46,306 nucleotides of DNA from Penium margaritaceum (GCA_023375785.1 SZWC01000816.1:174466-220771), one strand, 5' to 3'. Counted from the stretch's first letter, positions 23,821 to 36,989 are shown. Translations and numbers: made by a program. Notes: generated from the sequence alone by a model not told the origin.

Positions 23821-26800
23821 GTGTCCTGGCTTTGGTTTCTGTGACCCGGCTTTGGTTTCTGTGACCCGGCTTTAGTTTCTGTGACCCCGCTTTGGTTTCT
23901 GTGACCCGGTTTTAGTTTCTGGGACCCGGCTTTGGTTTTTGTGACCCGGCTTTGGTTTCTGTGACCCAGCTTTGGTTTTTGTGACCTGGCTTTGGTTTCG
24001 ATGACCCGGCTTTTGTTTCTGTGACCTGGCTTTGATTTCCATGAACCGGCTTTGGTTTTGGTGACCCAGCTTTGGTGTCTGTGACCCGGGATTGGTTTCT
24101 GTGACCCGGGTTTGGTTTCTGGGACCCGGCTTTGGTTTTTGTGTCCCGGCTTTGGTTTCTACGACTCAGTTTTGGTTTCTGTGACTCATCTTTGGTTTCT
24201 GTGACCCGGCTTTCGTTTCTGTGACCCGGCTTTGATTTCCATGAACCGGCTTTTGTTTCCATGACCCGGCTTTGGTTTCTGTGACCCGGCTTTGGTTTCT
24301 GTGACCCTGCTTTGGTTTCTATGACCTGGCTTTGATTTCCGTGAACATGCTTTGGTTTCTGTGACCTGGCTTTGGTTTCTGTGTCCCGGCTTTGGTTTCC
24401 ATAACCCGCCGTTGGTTTTTGTGGCCCGCCTTTGGTTATGTGACCAAGCTTTGGTTTCCCTGACCCACCTCTGGTTTCTGTGACCCGGCTTTGGTTTCTG
24501 TGACCCGGCTTTGGCTTCTGTGATCCAGCTTTGGTTAGTGTGACCCGGCTTTTGTTTCTGTGACCCGGCTTCAGTTTTTGTGACCCAGCTTTGGTTTATG
24601 TGACCCGGTTTTGGCTTCTCTGACCCAGCTTTGGTTTCTGTAATTAAGCTTTGGTTTATGTAGCCCGGCTTTGGTTTTCGTGTCGCGGCTTTGGTTTCTG
24701 TGATCCGGCGCTGGTTTCTGTGCCCCAGGTTTGGTTTCTGTGACCCAGCCTTGGTTTCTGTGACCCGGCATTGGTTTCTCTGACCCGGCTTTGGTTTCTG
24801 TGATCTATCTTTAGTTTCTTGTACCCGGCTTTTTTTTCTGTGACCTGGCTTTGGTTTATGTGACCCGGCTTTGGTTTCTGTGACCCGGCTTTGGTTTCTG
24901 TGACCTGGCTTTGGTTTCTATGACCCAGCTTTGGTTTCTATGACCCGGATTTGGTTTCGGTGACCCGGCTTTGGCTTTTTTTATCTGACTTTTGTTTTTG
25001 TGACCTGGCTTTTGTATCTGTGACCCGGCATTTGATTCTGTAACCCAGCTTTGGTTTTTTTGACCCGGCTTTGGTTTCTGTGACCCGGTTTGGTTTCTGT
25101 GACCCGGCTTTAGTGATTGTGACCCGGCTTTGGTTCCTGTGACCCGGCTTTGGTTTCTGTAACCTAGCGTTGGTCTATATAACCCGGCTTTGGTTTTTGT
25201 GTCCTCGCTTTGGTTTCTGTGACCCGGCGTTGGTTTCTGTGTCCTGGCTTTGGTTTCTATGACCCGTTCTTGGTTTCTTTGACCCAGCTTTGGTTTCTGT
25301 GACCCCGCTTTGGTTTCTGTGACACGGTTTTGGTTTCTGTGACCCGGTTTTGGTTTCTGTGACCCGGCTTTAGTTTCTATGACCCAGCTTTGGTTTTTGT
25401 GACCCGGCTTTGGTTTCGATGACCCGGCTATTGTTTCTGTGACGAGGCTTTGATTTTTGTGAACCGGCTTTGGTTTCCGTGACCCGGCTTTGGTTTCTGT
25501 GACCCGGTTCTGGTTTCTGTGACCCGGGTTTGGTTTCTGTGACCCGGATTTGGTTTCTGTGTCCCTGCTTTGGTTTCTATGACTCGGCTTTGGTTTATGT
25601 GACTCATCTTTGGTTTCTCTGACCCGCCTTTTGTTTCTGTGACCCGGCTTTGATTTCCATGAACCGGCTTTTGTTTCCGTGACCCAGCTTTGGTTTTTGT
25701 GACCCGACTTTGGTGTCTGTGACCCGGCTTTGGTTTCTATGACCTGGCTTTTATTTCTGTGAACAGGCTTTGGTTTCTGTGACCCGGCTTTGGTTTATGT
25801 GACACGGCTTTGGTTTCTGTGTCTAAGCTTTTGTTTCTGAGACCCGGCTTTGGTTTCTGTGACTCGTCTTTGGTTTCTGTGACCCGGCTTTGTTTTGTGT
25901 CACTAAGCTTTGGTTTCTGTGACCTTGCTTTGATTTTCGTGAACCGGCTTTGGTTTTGGTGACCCGGCTTTTATTTCTGTGACCCGGCTTTGGTTTCTGT
26001 GACCCGGATTTGGATTCTGTGACCCGGCTTTGGCTTCTGTAACCTCGCTTTGGTTTATGTGACCCGGCTTGGGTTTTTGTGATCCCACTTTGGTTTTTGT
26101 TACCCGGCTTTGGTTTATGTGACCTGGCATTGGTCTCTGTGACCAAGATTTAATTTCCGTAACCTATCTTTCGTTTTTGTGTTCCGGCTTTGGTTTCCGT
26201 GACCCGGCGTTAGTTTCCTTATCCTGGCTTTGGTTTCTGTGACCCGGCTTTGGATTCTGTGACCGGACTTTGGTTTCTCTGACCCGGCTTTGGTTTCTGT
26301 GACCCAGCTTTGGTTTCTGTGACCTGGCTTTGTTTTACGTAAACTGGCTTTGGTTTCGGTGACCCGGCTTTAGTTTCTGTGACCCGGCTTTGGTTTGTGT
26401 GACCCACCTTTGGTTTATGTGACACAGCTTTGGTTTCTAAGTCCCAGATTTGGTTTTTGTGACACGGCTTTAGTTTGTGTGGCCCGGCTTTGGTTTCTGT
26501 GACCTGGCTTTGATTTCCGTGAACAGGCTTTGGTTGCGGTCACCCGGCTTTGGTTACTGTGACCAGGCTTTGGTTTCTGTGACCCGGCTTTGGTTTCTGT
26601 GACCCAGCTTTTGATTTGTGACCCGGCCTTGGTTTCCGTGACCCGCCTCTGGTTTCTGTGACCCAGGTTTTGGTTTTTGTGACCCGACTTTGGTTTCTAT
26701 GACCCGGCCTTGGTTTCTGTGACTCGGCTTTGGTTTCTGTGACCTGGCTTTGGTTTCTATGACCTGGCTTTGATTTCCGTGAACCGGCTTTGGTTTCGGT

Positions 26801-28121
26801 GACCTGGATTTGGTTTCTGTAACCCGGCTTTGGTTTCTGTGACCTGGCTTTGCTTTCTGTGACCCGGTTTGGTTTCTGTGACTCAGCTTTTGGTTCTGTG
26901 TCCCGGGTTTGGTTTCTGTGACCCGGCTTTGGTTTCTGTGACCCGGCTTTGGTTTCTATGGCCCGGCTTTGGTTTTTATGACCCGGCTTTGGTTTCTGTG
27001 ACCCGGCTTTCGTTTCTGTGAGCCGGCTCTGGTTTCTGTGACTCGGCTTTGGCTTCTGAGACCTGGCTTTGGTTTCTATGACCTGGCTTTGGTTTCTATG
27101 ACCCGGCTTTGGTTTTTGTGAGCCGGCTCTGGTTTCTGTGACTCGGCTTTGGCTTCTGTGACCTGGCTTTGGTTTCTGTGACCCGGCTTTTGTTTCTGTG
27201 ACTCAGCTTTGGTTTCGGTGACCCACATTTTGTTTCTGTCACCCGGCTTTGGATTCTGTGACCCGGTTTTGATTTCCGTGAACTGGCTTTGGTTTCGGTG
27301 ACCCGGCTTTGGTTTGTGTAATCTGACTTGGGTGTCTTTTACCCGGCTTTGGTTTCCGTTACCCGGCTTTGGTTGCAATGACCCGGCTTCGGATACTGTG
27401 ATACAGGTTTGGTTTCTGTGACCCGGCTTTGGTTTATGAGACACGGTTTTGGTTCCCGTGTCCCGGCTTTGGTTTCTGTGACCCGGCTTTGGGTTCTGTG
27501 ACCCGTCTTTGGTTCTTGTGGCCCGGCTTTTGTTTCTGTGACCAAGCTTTGGTTTCTGTGACCTGGCTTTGATCTTCTTGAAAGGCTCTGGTTTATGTGA
27601 CCCGGCTTTGGTTTTTGTGACCCGGCTTTGGTTTCAATGACCCGGGTTTGGTTTCTGTGACCCGGCTTTGGTTTCTGTGACCTGGCTTTAGTTTCCATGA
27701 GCTGCCTCTGGCTATTCTAACCCGGCTTTGGTTGTGTGTGACCCGGCTTTGGCTTCTTTGACCTGGCATTGATTTCCGTGGACCGGCTTTGGTTTCTGTG
27801 TTCCGGCTTTGGTTTTTGTCACCCCGCTTTGGTTTTTGTGACCCGACTTTGGTTTCTTTGACCCGGCTTTGGTTTCTGTGACCCGTCTTTGGGTTCTGTG
27901 ACCCGTCTTTGGTTTCTGTGATCCGGCTTTGGTTTTTGTGACCAAGCTTTGGTTTCTGTGACCTGGCTTTGATTTTCGTGAACCGGCTTTGGTTTCGGTG
28001 ACTCGGCTTTGAATTCTGTGACCCAGCTTTGGTTTCTGTAACCTGGCTTTGATTTCCATGAACCGGCTTTCGTTTCCGTGACCTGGCTTTGGTTTCTGTG
28101 ACCCGGCTTTGGTTTTTGTGG

Positions 28122-28279
28122 CCCGGCTTTGGCTCTGTGACCTGGCTTTGGTTTCTGTGACCCGGCTTTGGTTTCCATGACCCGCCGTTGGTTTTTGTGG
28201 CCCGGCTTTGGCTCTGTGACCTGGCTTTGGTTTCTGTGACCCGGCTTTGGTTTCCATGACCCGCCGTTGGTTTTTGTGG
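28122..28279. repeat. 79-bp duplication with a 19-bp unit
   Basis: Two identical 79-bp copies (28122-28200, 28201-28279). Each has three 20-bp units and one 19-bp unit, so the array phase shifts by one base per copy. The copies carry the CCATGACCCGCCGTTGG and GTGGCCCGG variants also seen near 18900, 24400, 30000 and 42240. Confidence 0.85.
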
Positions 28280-30680
28280 CCCGGCTTTGGTTATGTGACC
28301 CGGCTTTGGTTTTTGTGACCCAGCTTTGGTTTATGTGACCCGGTTTTGGCTTTTGTCACCCAGCTTTGGTTTCTGTAACCTAGCTTTGGTTTATGTAGCC
28401 GGGCTTTGGTTTTCGTGTCCCTGCTTTGGTTTCTGTGATCCGGCGTTGGTTTTTGTGCCCCAACTTTGGTTTCTGTGACCCAGCCTAAGTTTCTGTGACC
28501 CGGCTTTGGTTTCTCTGACCCCGCTTTGGTTTCTATGATCTGGCTTTAGTTTCTTGTACCCGGCTTTGGTTTCTGTGACCTGGCTTTGGTTTAGGTGACC
28601 TGGCTTTGGTTTCTGTGACTAGGCTTTGGTTTCTATGACCCGGCTTTGGTTTCTGTGACCCGGTTCTGGTTTCTGTGACCCAGCTTTGGTTTCTATGACC
28701 CGGCTTTGGTTTCTGTGACCCGGCTTTGGTTTCGGTGACCCGGCTTTGGCTTTTGTGATCTGACTTTGGTTTCTGTGACCCGGCTTTTGTATCTGTGACC
28801 CGGCTTTTGATTCTGTAACCCAGCTTTGGTGTTTTTGACCCGGCTTTGGTTTCTGTGACCCAGCTTTGGTTTCTATAACCTAGCTTTTGTTTATGTAACC
28901 CGGCTTTGGTTTTAGTGTCCTGGCTTTGGTTTCTGTGACCCGGCGTTGGTTTTTTGTCTCCCGGCTTTGGTTCCTGTGACCCGGCCTTGGTTTCTGTGAC
29001 CCGGCTTTGGTTTTTGTGACGCGGCTTTGGTTCTGTGACCCGGTTATGGTTTCTGTGACCCGGCTTTGGTTTATGTGACGCAGCTTTGGTTTCTCTGACC
29101 CAGCTTTAGTTTTTGTGACCCGGCTTTGGTTTCGATGACCCGGCTTTTGTTTCTATGACCTGGCTTTGATTGCCGTGAACCGGCTTTGGTTTTGGTGACC
29201 GGCTTCGGTTTCTGTGACTCGGGTCTGGTTTTTGTGACCCGGGTTTGGTTTTCGTGACCCGGATTTGTTTTTCGTGACCCGGCTTTGGTTTTTGTGTCCC
29301 GGCTTTCGTTTCTATGACTTGGCTTTGGTTTCTGTGACTCATCTTTGGTTTCTGTGACCCGGCTTTCGTTTCTGTGACCCGGCTTTGATTTCCATGAACC
29401 GGCTTTCGTTTCCGTGACCCGGCTTTGGTTTCCGTGACCCGGCTTTGGTTTCTATGACCTGGCTTTGATTTCCTTGAACAGGCATTGGTTTCTGTGACCT
29501 GGCTTTGGTTTCTGTGACCTGGCTTTGGTTTATGTGATACGGCTTTGGTTTCTGTGCCCCAGCTTTGGTTTCTGAGACCCGGCTTTGGTTTCTGTGACCC
29601 AGGTTTGGTTTTTGTGACCCGGCTTAGGTTTCTGTGACCTGGCTTTGCTTTCCATGACCCGCCTCTGGCTTCTCTAACCTGGCTTTGGTTTCTGTGACCC
29701 GGCTTTGGCTTCTGTGACCTGGCTTTGATTTCCGTGAAGCAACTTTGGTTTCCGTGTTCCGGCTTTGGTTTTTGTGACTCGGCTTTGGTTTCTGTGACCC
29801 GACTTTGGTTTCTGTGACCCGGCTTTGGTTTGTGTGACCCGTCTTTGGTTTATGTGACCCGTCTTTGGTTTCTGTGACCCGGCTTTGGTTTCTGTGACCC
29901 GGCTTTGGTTTCTGTAACCCGGCTTTGATTTCCATGAACCGGCTTTCATTGCCGTGACTTGCCTTTGGTTTCTGTGACCCGGCTTTGGTTTCCATGACCC
30001 GCCGTTGGTTTTTGTGGCCCGACTTTGGTTATGTGACCCGGCTTTGGTTTCTGTGACCAACCTCTGGTTTCTGTGACCCGGCTTTGGTTTCTGTGACCCG
30101 GCTTTGGCTTCTGTGACCTGGCTTTGGTTAGTGTGACCCGGCTTTTGTTTCTGTGACCCGGCTATGGTTTTTGTGACCCAGCTTTGGTTTATGTGACCCG
30201 GCATTGGCTTCTGTGACCCAGCTTTGGTTTCTGTAACCTAGTTTTGGTTCATGTAGCCCGGCTTTGGTTTTCGTGTCCCGGCTTTGGTTTCTGTGATCCG
30301 GCGTTGGTTTCTGTGCCCCAGCTTTGGTTTCTGTGACCCAGCCTTGGTTTCTGTGACCTGGCTATGGTTTCTCTGACCCGGCTTTGGTTTCTGTGATTTG
30401 GCTTTAGTTTCTTGTACCCGGCTTTGGTTTCTGTGACCTGGCTTTGGTTTATGTGATCCGGCTTTGGTTTCTGTGACCCGGCTTTGGTCTCTTTGACCTG
30501 GCTTTGGTTTCTATGACCCGCCTTTGGTTTCTGTGACCCGACTTTGGTTTCTGTGACCCGGCTTTGGTTTCTGTGACCTGGATTTGATTTCCGTGAACCG
30601 GCTTTGGTTGCGGTGACCCGGCTTTGGTTTCTATGACCCGGCTTTGGTTTCTGTGACCTGGCTTTGGTTTCCGTGACCCG

Positions 30681-32600
30681 GCTTTGGTTTCTGTGACCCG
30701 GCTTTGGCTTCTGTGACCTGGCTTTGATTTCCATGAAGCAACTTTGGTTTCCGTGTTCCGGCTTTGGTTTTTGTGGCTCGGCTTTGGTTTCTGTGACCCG
30801 ACTTTGGTTTCTGTGACCCGGCTTTGGTTTCTATGACCTGGCTTTGGTTTCTGTGACCCGGCTTTGGCTTCTGTGACCTGGCTTTGATTTCCATGAAGCA
30901 ACTTTGGTTTCCGTGTTCCGGCTTTGGTTTTTGTGGCTCGGCTTTGGTTTCTGTGACCCGACTTTGGTTTCTGTGACCCGGCTTTGGTTTCTATGACCTG
31001 GCTTTGGTTTCTGTGACCCGGCTTTGGCTTCTGTGACCTGGCTTTGATTTCCATGAAGCAACTTTGGTTTCCGTGTTCCGGCTTTGGTTTTTGTGGCTCG
31101 GCTTTGGTTTCTGTGACCCGACTTTGGTTTCTGTGACCCGGCTTTGGTTTCTATGACCTGGCTTTGGTTTCTGTGACCCGGCTTTGGCTTCTGTGACCTG
31201 GCTTTGATTTCCATGAAGCAACTTTGGTTTCCGTGTTCCGGCTTTGGTTTTTGTGGCTCGGCTTTGGTTTCTGTGACCCGACTTTGGTTTCTGTGACCCG
31301 GCTTTGGTTTCTATGACCTGGCTTTGGTTTCTGTGACCCGGCTTTGGCTTCTGTGACCTGGCTTTGATTTCCATGAAGCAACTTTGGTTTCCGTGTTCCG
31401 GCTTTGGTTTTTGTGGCTCGGCTTTGGTTTCTGTGACCCGACTTTGGTTTCTGTGACCCGGCTTTGGTTTCTATGACCTGGCTTTGGTTTCTGTGACCCG
31501 GCTTTGGCTTCTGTGACCTGGCTTTGATTTCCATGAAGCAACTTTGGTTTCCGTGTTCCGGCTTTGGTTTTTGTGGCTCGGCTTTGGTTTCTGTGACCCG
31601 ACTTTGGTTTCTGTGACCCGGCTTTGGTTTCTATGACCTGGCTTTGGTTTCTGTGACCCGGCTTTGGCTTCTGTGACCTGGCTTTGATTTCCATGAAGCA
31701 ACTTTGGTTTCCGTGTTCCGGCTTTGGTTTTTGTGGCTCGGCTTTGGTTTCTGTGACCCGACTTTGGTTTCTGTGACCCGGCTTTGGTTTCTATGACCTG
31801 GCTTTGGTTTCTGTGACCCGGCTTTGGCTTCTGTGACCTGGCTTTGATTTCCATGAAGCAACTTTGGTTTCCGTGTTCCGGCTTTGGTTTTTGTGGCTCG
31901 GCTTTGGTTTCTGTGACCCGACTTTGGTTTCTGTGACCCGGCTTTGGTTTCTATGACCTGGCTTTGGTTTCTGTGACCCGGCTTTGGCTTCTGTGACCTG
32001 GCTTTGATTTCCATGAAGCAACTTTGGTTTCCGTGTTCCGGCTTTGGTTTTTGTGGCTCGGCTTTGGTTTCTGTGACCCGACTTTGGTTTCTGTGACCCG
32101 GCTTTGGTTTCTATGACCTGGCTTTGGTTTCTGTGACCCGGCTTTGGCTTCTGTGACCTGGCTTTGATTTCCATGAAGCAACTTTGGTTTCCGTGTTCCG
32201 GCTTTGGTTTTTGTGGCTCGGCTTTGGTTTCTGTGACCCGACTTTGGTTTCTGTGACCCGGCTTTGGTTTCTATGACCTGGCTTTGGTTTCTGTGACCCG
32301 GCTTTGGCTTCTGTGACCTGGCTTTGATTTCCATGAAGCAACTTTGGTTTCCGTGTTCCGGCTTTGGTTTTTGTGGCTCGGCTTTGGTTTCTGTGACCCG
32401 ACTTTGGTTTCTGTGACCCGGCTTTGGTTTCTATGACCTGGCTTTGGTTTCTGTGACCCGGCTTTGGCTTCTGTGACCTGGCTTTGATTTCCATGAAGCA
32501 ACTTTGGTTTCCGTGTTCCGGCTTTGGTTTTTGTGGCTCGGCTTTGGTTTCTGTGACCCGACTTTGGTTTCTGTGACCCGGCTTTGGTTTCTATGACCTG
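30681..32600. repeat. 160-bp octamer higher-order repeat, 12 copies
   Basis: Twelve copies of an eight-unit block. Its landmark, CCATGAAGCAACTTTGG, recurs every 160 bp from 30731 to 32491. The copies look identical over 1,920 bp. Minus-strand ORFs recur at the same 160-bp spacing in changing frames, as expected for a length not divisible by three. Confidence 0.95.
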
Positions 32601-32720
32601 GCTTTGGTTTCTGTGACCCGGCTTTGGTTTCTATGACCTGGCTTTGGTTTCTGTGACCCGGCTTTGGTTTCTATGACCTGGCTTTGGTTTCTGTGACCCG
32701 GCTTTGGTTTCTATGACCTG
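32581..32720. repeat. 40-bp dimer repeat, 3.5 copies
   Basis: Immediately after the octamer block, a dimer of a CTATGACCTGG unit and a consensus unit repeats at 32581, 32621, 32661 and, partially, 32701. The same dimer forms part of the octamer, so this is a secondary expansion from its edge. Confidence 0.85.
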
Positions 32721-35700
32721 GCTTTGATTTCTGTGAACAGGCTTTGGTTTTTGTGACCTGCCTTTGGTTTCTGTGACCCGGCTTTGGTTTATGTGACCCG
32801 GCTTTGGTTTTTGTGTCCCAGCTTTGGTTTCTGAGACCCGGCTTTGGTTTCTGTGACTCGTCTTTGGTTTCTGTGACCGGCTTTGTTTTTTGTCACCAAG
32901 CTTTGGTTTCTGTGTCCTGGCTTTGATTATCGTGAACCGGGTTTGGTTTTGGTGACCCGGCTTTGATTTCTGTCACCCGACTTTTGTTTCTGTGACCCAG
33001 CTTTGGATTCTGTGACCCGGCTTTGGTTTCTGTAACCTCGCTTTGGTTTATGTGACCCGGCTTAGGTTTCTGTCACCCTGCTTTGGCTTTTGTTACCCGG
33101 CTTTGCTTCATGTCACCTGGCATTGGTTTCTTTGACCCAGCATTGGTTTCCGTAACCTAGCTTTGGTTTGTGTAGTCTGGCTTTGGTTTTTGTGTCCCGG
33201 CTTTCGTTTCCGTGACCCGGCGTTATTTTCTCTATCCCGGCTTTGGTTTCTGTGACCCGGCTTTGGATTCTGTGACCCGACTTTGGTTTCTGTGACCCAT
33301 CTTTGGTTTCTGTGACCCGGCTTTGGTTTCTGTGACCTGACTTTGATTTCAGTAAACTGGCTTTGGTTTCGGTGACCTGGATTTAGTTTCTGTGACTCGG
33401 CTTTGGCTTGTGTGACCCGACTTTGGTTTATGTGACACGGTTTTGGTTTCTGTGTCTCGGCTTTGGTTTTTGTGACCCGGCTTTGGTTTGTGTGGCCCGG
33501 CTTTGGTTTCTGTGACCTGGCTTTCATTTCCATGAACCGGCTTTGGTTGCGGTGACCCGGCTTTGGTTTTTGTGACCCGACTTTGATTTCCGTGAACCGG
33601 CTTTGGTTACAGTGACCCAGCTTTGGTTTTTGTGACCCGGTTTTGGTTTCTATGACCCAGCTTTTGATTCTGTGACCCGGCCTGGGTTTCCGTGACCCGC
33701 CTATTGTTTCTGTGACCCAGCTTTGGTTTTTGTGACCCGCTTTTGGTTTCTGTGACCCGGCTTTGGTTTCTGTGACTCGGCTTTGGTTTCTGTGACCTGG
33801 CTTTGGTTTCTATGACCTGGCTTAGATTTCCGTGAACCGGCTTTGGTTTCAGTGACCCGGCTTTGGTTTCTGTCTCCCGGCTTTGGTTTCTGTGACCTGG
33901 CTTTGCTTTCTGTGACCCGCCTTAAGTTTCTGTGACCCAGCTTTGGGTTCTGTGACCCGGCTTTGGTTTCTGTGACCCGGCTTTGGTTTCTGTGACCCTG
34001 CGTTGGTTTCTATGACCCGGCATTGGTTTCTATGACACGACTTTGGTTTCTGTGACCCGCCTTTGGTTTCTGTGAGCCGGCTCTGATTTCTGTGACCCGG
34101 GTTTGGCTTCTGTGACCTCGCTTTGGTTTCTGTGATCCGGCTTTTGTTTCTGTGACCCAGCTTTGGTTTCTGTGAGCCGGGTTTGGTTTCTGTGACCCGC
34201 CTTTTGTTTCTGTGACCCGGCTTTGGATTCTGTGACCCGGTTTTGATTTCCGTGAACCGGCTTTTGTTTCTGTAACCCGGCTTTGATTCCTGTGATCTGA
34301 CTCAGGTTTCTTTGACCTGGCTTTGGTTTCTGTTACCCGGCTTTGTTTACAATGACCCGGCTTTGGATACTGTGATCCATGTTTGGTTTGTGTGACCCGG
34401 CTTTGGTTTCTGTGACCCGGCGTAGGTTTCTGTAACCTGGCTTTGGTTTCTGTGACCCGGCTTTGGTTTCTGTGACCCGGCTTTGGGTTTTGAGACCCAG
34501 CTTTGGTTTCTGTGACCCGGCTTTGGTTTCTGTGACTGGGCTTTGGTTTCTGGGACCTGGCTTTGGTTTCCATGACCCGCCTTTAGTTTCTTTGACCCGG
34601 CGCTGGTTTCTTTGACCCGGCTCTGGTTTCTGTGACCCGGCTTTGGATTCTGTGATCCGGCTTTGGTTACTGTGACCCACCTTTGGTTTCTGTGACCTGG
34701 CTTTGGTTTCTGTGACCCGGCTTTGAATTGTGTGACCCGGCTTTGGTTTCTGTGATCCGGCTTTGGTTTCTGTGACCCGGCTTTGGTTTCTGTGTCCCGG
34801 CCTTGGATTGTGTGAACCTAGCCTTGGTTTCTGTGACTCAGCTTTGGGCTCTGTGACCCGGCTTTGGTTTCTGTGACCTGGCTTTGGTTTTTGTCACCCG
34901 GCTTTCGTTTCTGTGACCCAGCTTTGGCTTCTTTGACCCGGCTTTGGTTTCTGTGACCCGGCTTTTGTTTCTGTGACCCAACTTTGGTTTCTGTGACCCA
35001 GTTTTGGTTTCTGTGACCTGGTTTTCGTTTCTGTGACCCGACTTTGGTTTTTGTGACCCGGCTTTGGTTTTTGTGACCCAAATTTGCTTTCCGTGACCCG
35101 GCTTTGGTTTCTGTGACCCGGCCTTGGTTTCTGTGATCCAGCCTTGGTTTCTCCGACCCAGCTCTGGTTTCTGTGACCCGGCTTTTGTTTCTGTGACCCG
35201 GCTTTAGTTTCTATGACCCGGCTTTGGTTTTTGTGACCCATCTTTGGTTTCTGTAACAAAGCGTTCGTTTATGTAACCCGGCTTTGCTTTTTGTGTCCTG
35301 GCTTTGGTTTCTGTGACCCGGCATTGCTTTCTGTGTCCCGACTTTGGTTTCTGTGACCCCGCCTTGGTTTTTCTGACCCGGCTTTGATTTCTGTGACCCC
35401 GCTTTGGTTTCTGTGACCCGGTTTTGGTTTCTGTGACCCGGCTTTGGTTTCTGTTACCCGGCTTTGGTTTCTGTGACCCAGCTTTAGGTTTTGTGACCCG
35501 ACTTTGGTTTCGATGACCCGACTTTTGTTCCTGTGACCTGGCTTTGATTTCTCTAAACCAGCTTTGGTTTCGGTGACCCAGCTTTGGTTTGTATGACCCG
35601 GGTTTGGTTTCTGTGACCCGGTTTTGGTTTCTGTGACCCGGCTTTGGTTTCTGTGTCCCGGCTTTGGTTTGAATGACTCGGCTTTGGTTTCTGTGACTCA

Positions 35701-36860
35701 TCTTTGGTTTCTTTGACCCGGCTTTTGTTTCTGTGACCCGGCTTTGATTTCCATGAACCGCCTTTCGTTTCTATGACCCGGCTTTGGTATCTGTGACCCG
35801 GCTTTGGTTTATGTGACCCGGCTTTGGTTTCTATGACCTGGCTCTGATTTCTGTGAACAGGCTTTGGTTTCTGTGACCTGCCTTTGGTTTCTGTGACCCT
35901 GCTTTGGTTTCTGTGACACGGTTTTGGTTTCAATGTCCCAGCTTCGGTTTCTGAGGCGCGGCTTTGGTTTCTGTGACTCGTCTTTGGTTTCTGTAACCCG
36001 GCTTTGTTTTTTGTCACCAAGCTTTGGTTTATGTGACCTGGCTTTGATTTTCGTGAACAGGCTTTGGTTTTGGTGACCCGGTTTTGATTTCTGTGACCCG
36101 GCTTTGGTTTTTGTGATCTGGCTTTGATTTCCGTGAACCGGCTTTGGTTGCGGTGACCCGGCGTTGGATTCTCTGACCCGACTTTGGTTTCTGTGACCCG
36201 GCTTTGGTTTCTGTGACCCGGCTTTGGTTTGTGTGACTCGGCTTTGGTTTGTATGACCTGGTTTTGATTTCCTTGAACAGGCTTTGGTTTCTGTGACTTG
36301 GCTTTCGTTTCTGTAACCCGGCTTTGGTTTAATGAGGTGTCCCTATTTTTCTGGCATACTCGGGGCCTCGACTGAGTTTCTGGGGGCATCTGGGCCATTT
36401 TCCGTTTTCTGAAAATGTGGCTCGCGGTCGAGCTCACCTCCACTCGACCGCGACTGCGCGGATGCGGGGATGCACGGACGTGAGGAGGAGCAGCGAGCAA
36501 ACAAGCGCCAACGTGAGGGTCACGTCGGTGCTAGGGGGGCTGTTTCGCATGCAACTCCCATGCGGCGTTCCGTAACCGCCACGCGAGGATGGATTTCGCC
36601 CCCTCGGCGAATAGCGTAACGAATACGCTATCCGCGGAGGGGAGTGAGCCGACGGGAACTCCCGGCAACAGCTACGGTCAACGGCGATAGCAGAACAATG
36701 GATGCGACCGTGCGATGGTGGCAGCACTTCCGGTAGCGTGCGCAACACGGTGACCACATCCACCGCCGAGAGGCATACGGGAGCAACAAGGCGGCTCGCC
36801 GAGAGACAAGATCGACCGTCGATCTCGACGATCGACGGCCGGGGACTTCTCACACTGGGC

Positions 36861-36924
36861 ATTAGGTGCAAGTAGAGCACCAGCTTCAGGTGCAAGCAGA
36901 GCACCGGGATTAGGTGCAAAGAGC
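36861..36924 (+). repeat. 24-bp tandem repeat in U3
   Basis: Two and a half to three imperfect copies of a 24-bp unit built on the core AGGTGCAAG.AGAGCACC (36861, 36885, partial at 36909). It lies about 60-120 bp upstream of the TATA box. Tandem repeats in this position of U3 are often enhancer-like, but no function is shown. Confidence 0.7.
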
Positions 36925-36981
36925 TTGTTCTAGCAAGCTAGGAAAGCAGTAGGCTGAGGCCTGGGCTAGCCAACCGGACAG

Positions 36982-36989
36982 TATAAATA
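36982..36989 (+). promoter_or_regulatory. TATA box of the LTR promoter
   Basis: TATAAATA lies 133 bp before the LTR end. Transcription would be expected to start about 25-35 bp downstream (near 37015-37025), leaving roughly 100 bp for R plus U5. Everything upstream, including possibly the satellite, would then be U3. Confidence 0.7.

Larger units (their letters stand above)
1..36330. repeat. 20-bp satellite array, left arm
   Basis: Head-to-tail tandem array of a 20-bp unit, + strand consensus GGCTTTGGTTTCTGTGACCC, all in one orientation, about 1,800 units. The period is 20 throughout except for scattered units with 1-2 base indels. Most units carry 0-5 substitutions. The commonest changes fall at the single CpG (CCCGG to CCTGG or CCCAG), at the GG of TTTGG, and in the TTTCTGTG segment. 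The array runs off the left edge of the window and stops abruptly at 36330, where unique LTR sequence begins. No unrelated DNA interrupts it apart from an N gap. No gene, RNA gene or non-satellite element was seen in this stretch. Minus-strand ORFs of up to 417 aa are a by-product of the stop-free repeat. Confidence 0.98.

Noticed and set aside
22772..23875. 367-aa + strand ORF
   Set aside because: It is the translation of the 17-copy 60-bp repeat with one stop codon lost per repeat. There is no sign of a coding gene.
1..36330. CRISPR array
   Set aside because: The repeats are directly joined with no unique spacers, and the retroelement points to a eukaryote.
1..36330. Telomeric or subtelomeric repeat
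   Set aside because: The unit is 20 bp and lacks TTTAGGG, TTAGGG or similar short telomere motifs in tandem.
36434..36919. 161-aa minus-strand ORF in the LTR
   Set aside because: It is antisense to the LTR promoter region, with low-complexity Leu/Ser-rich ends and no recognisable domain.
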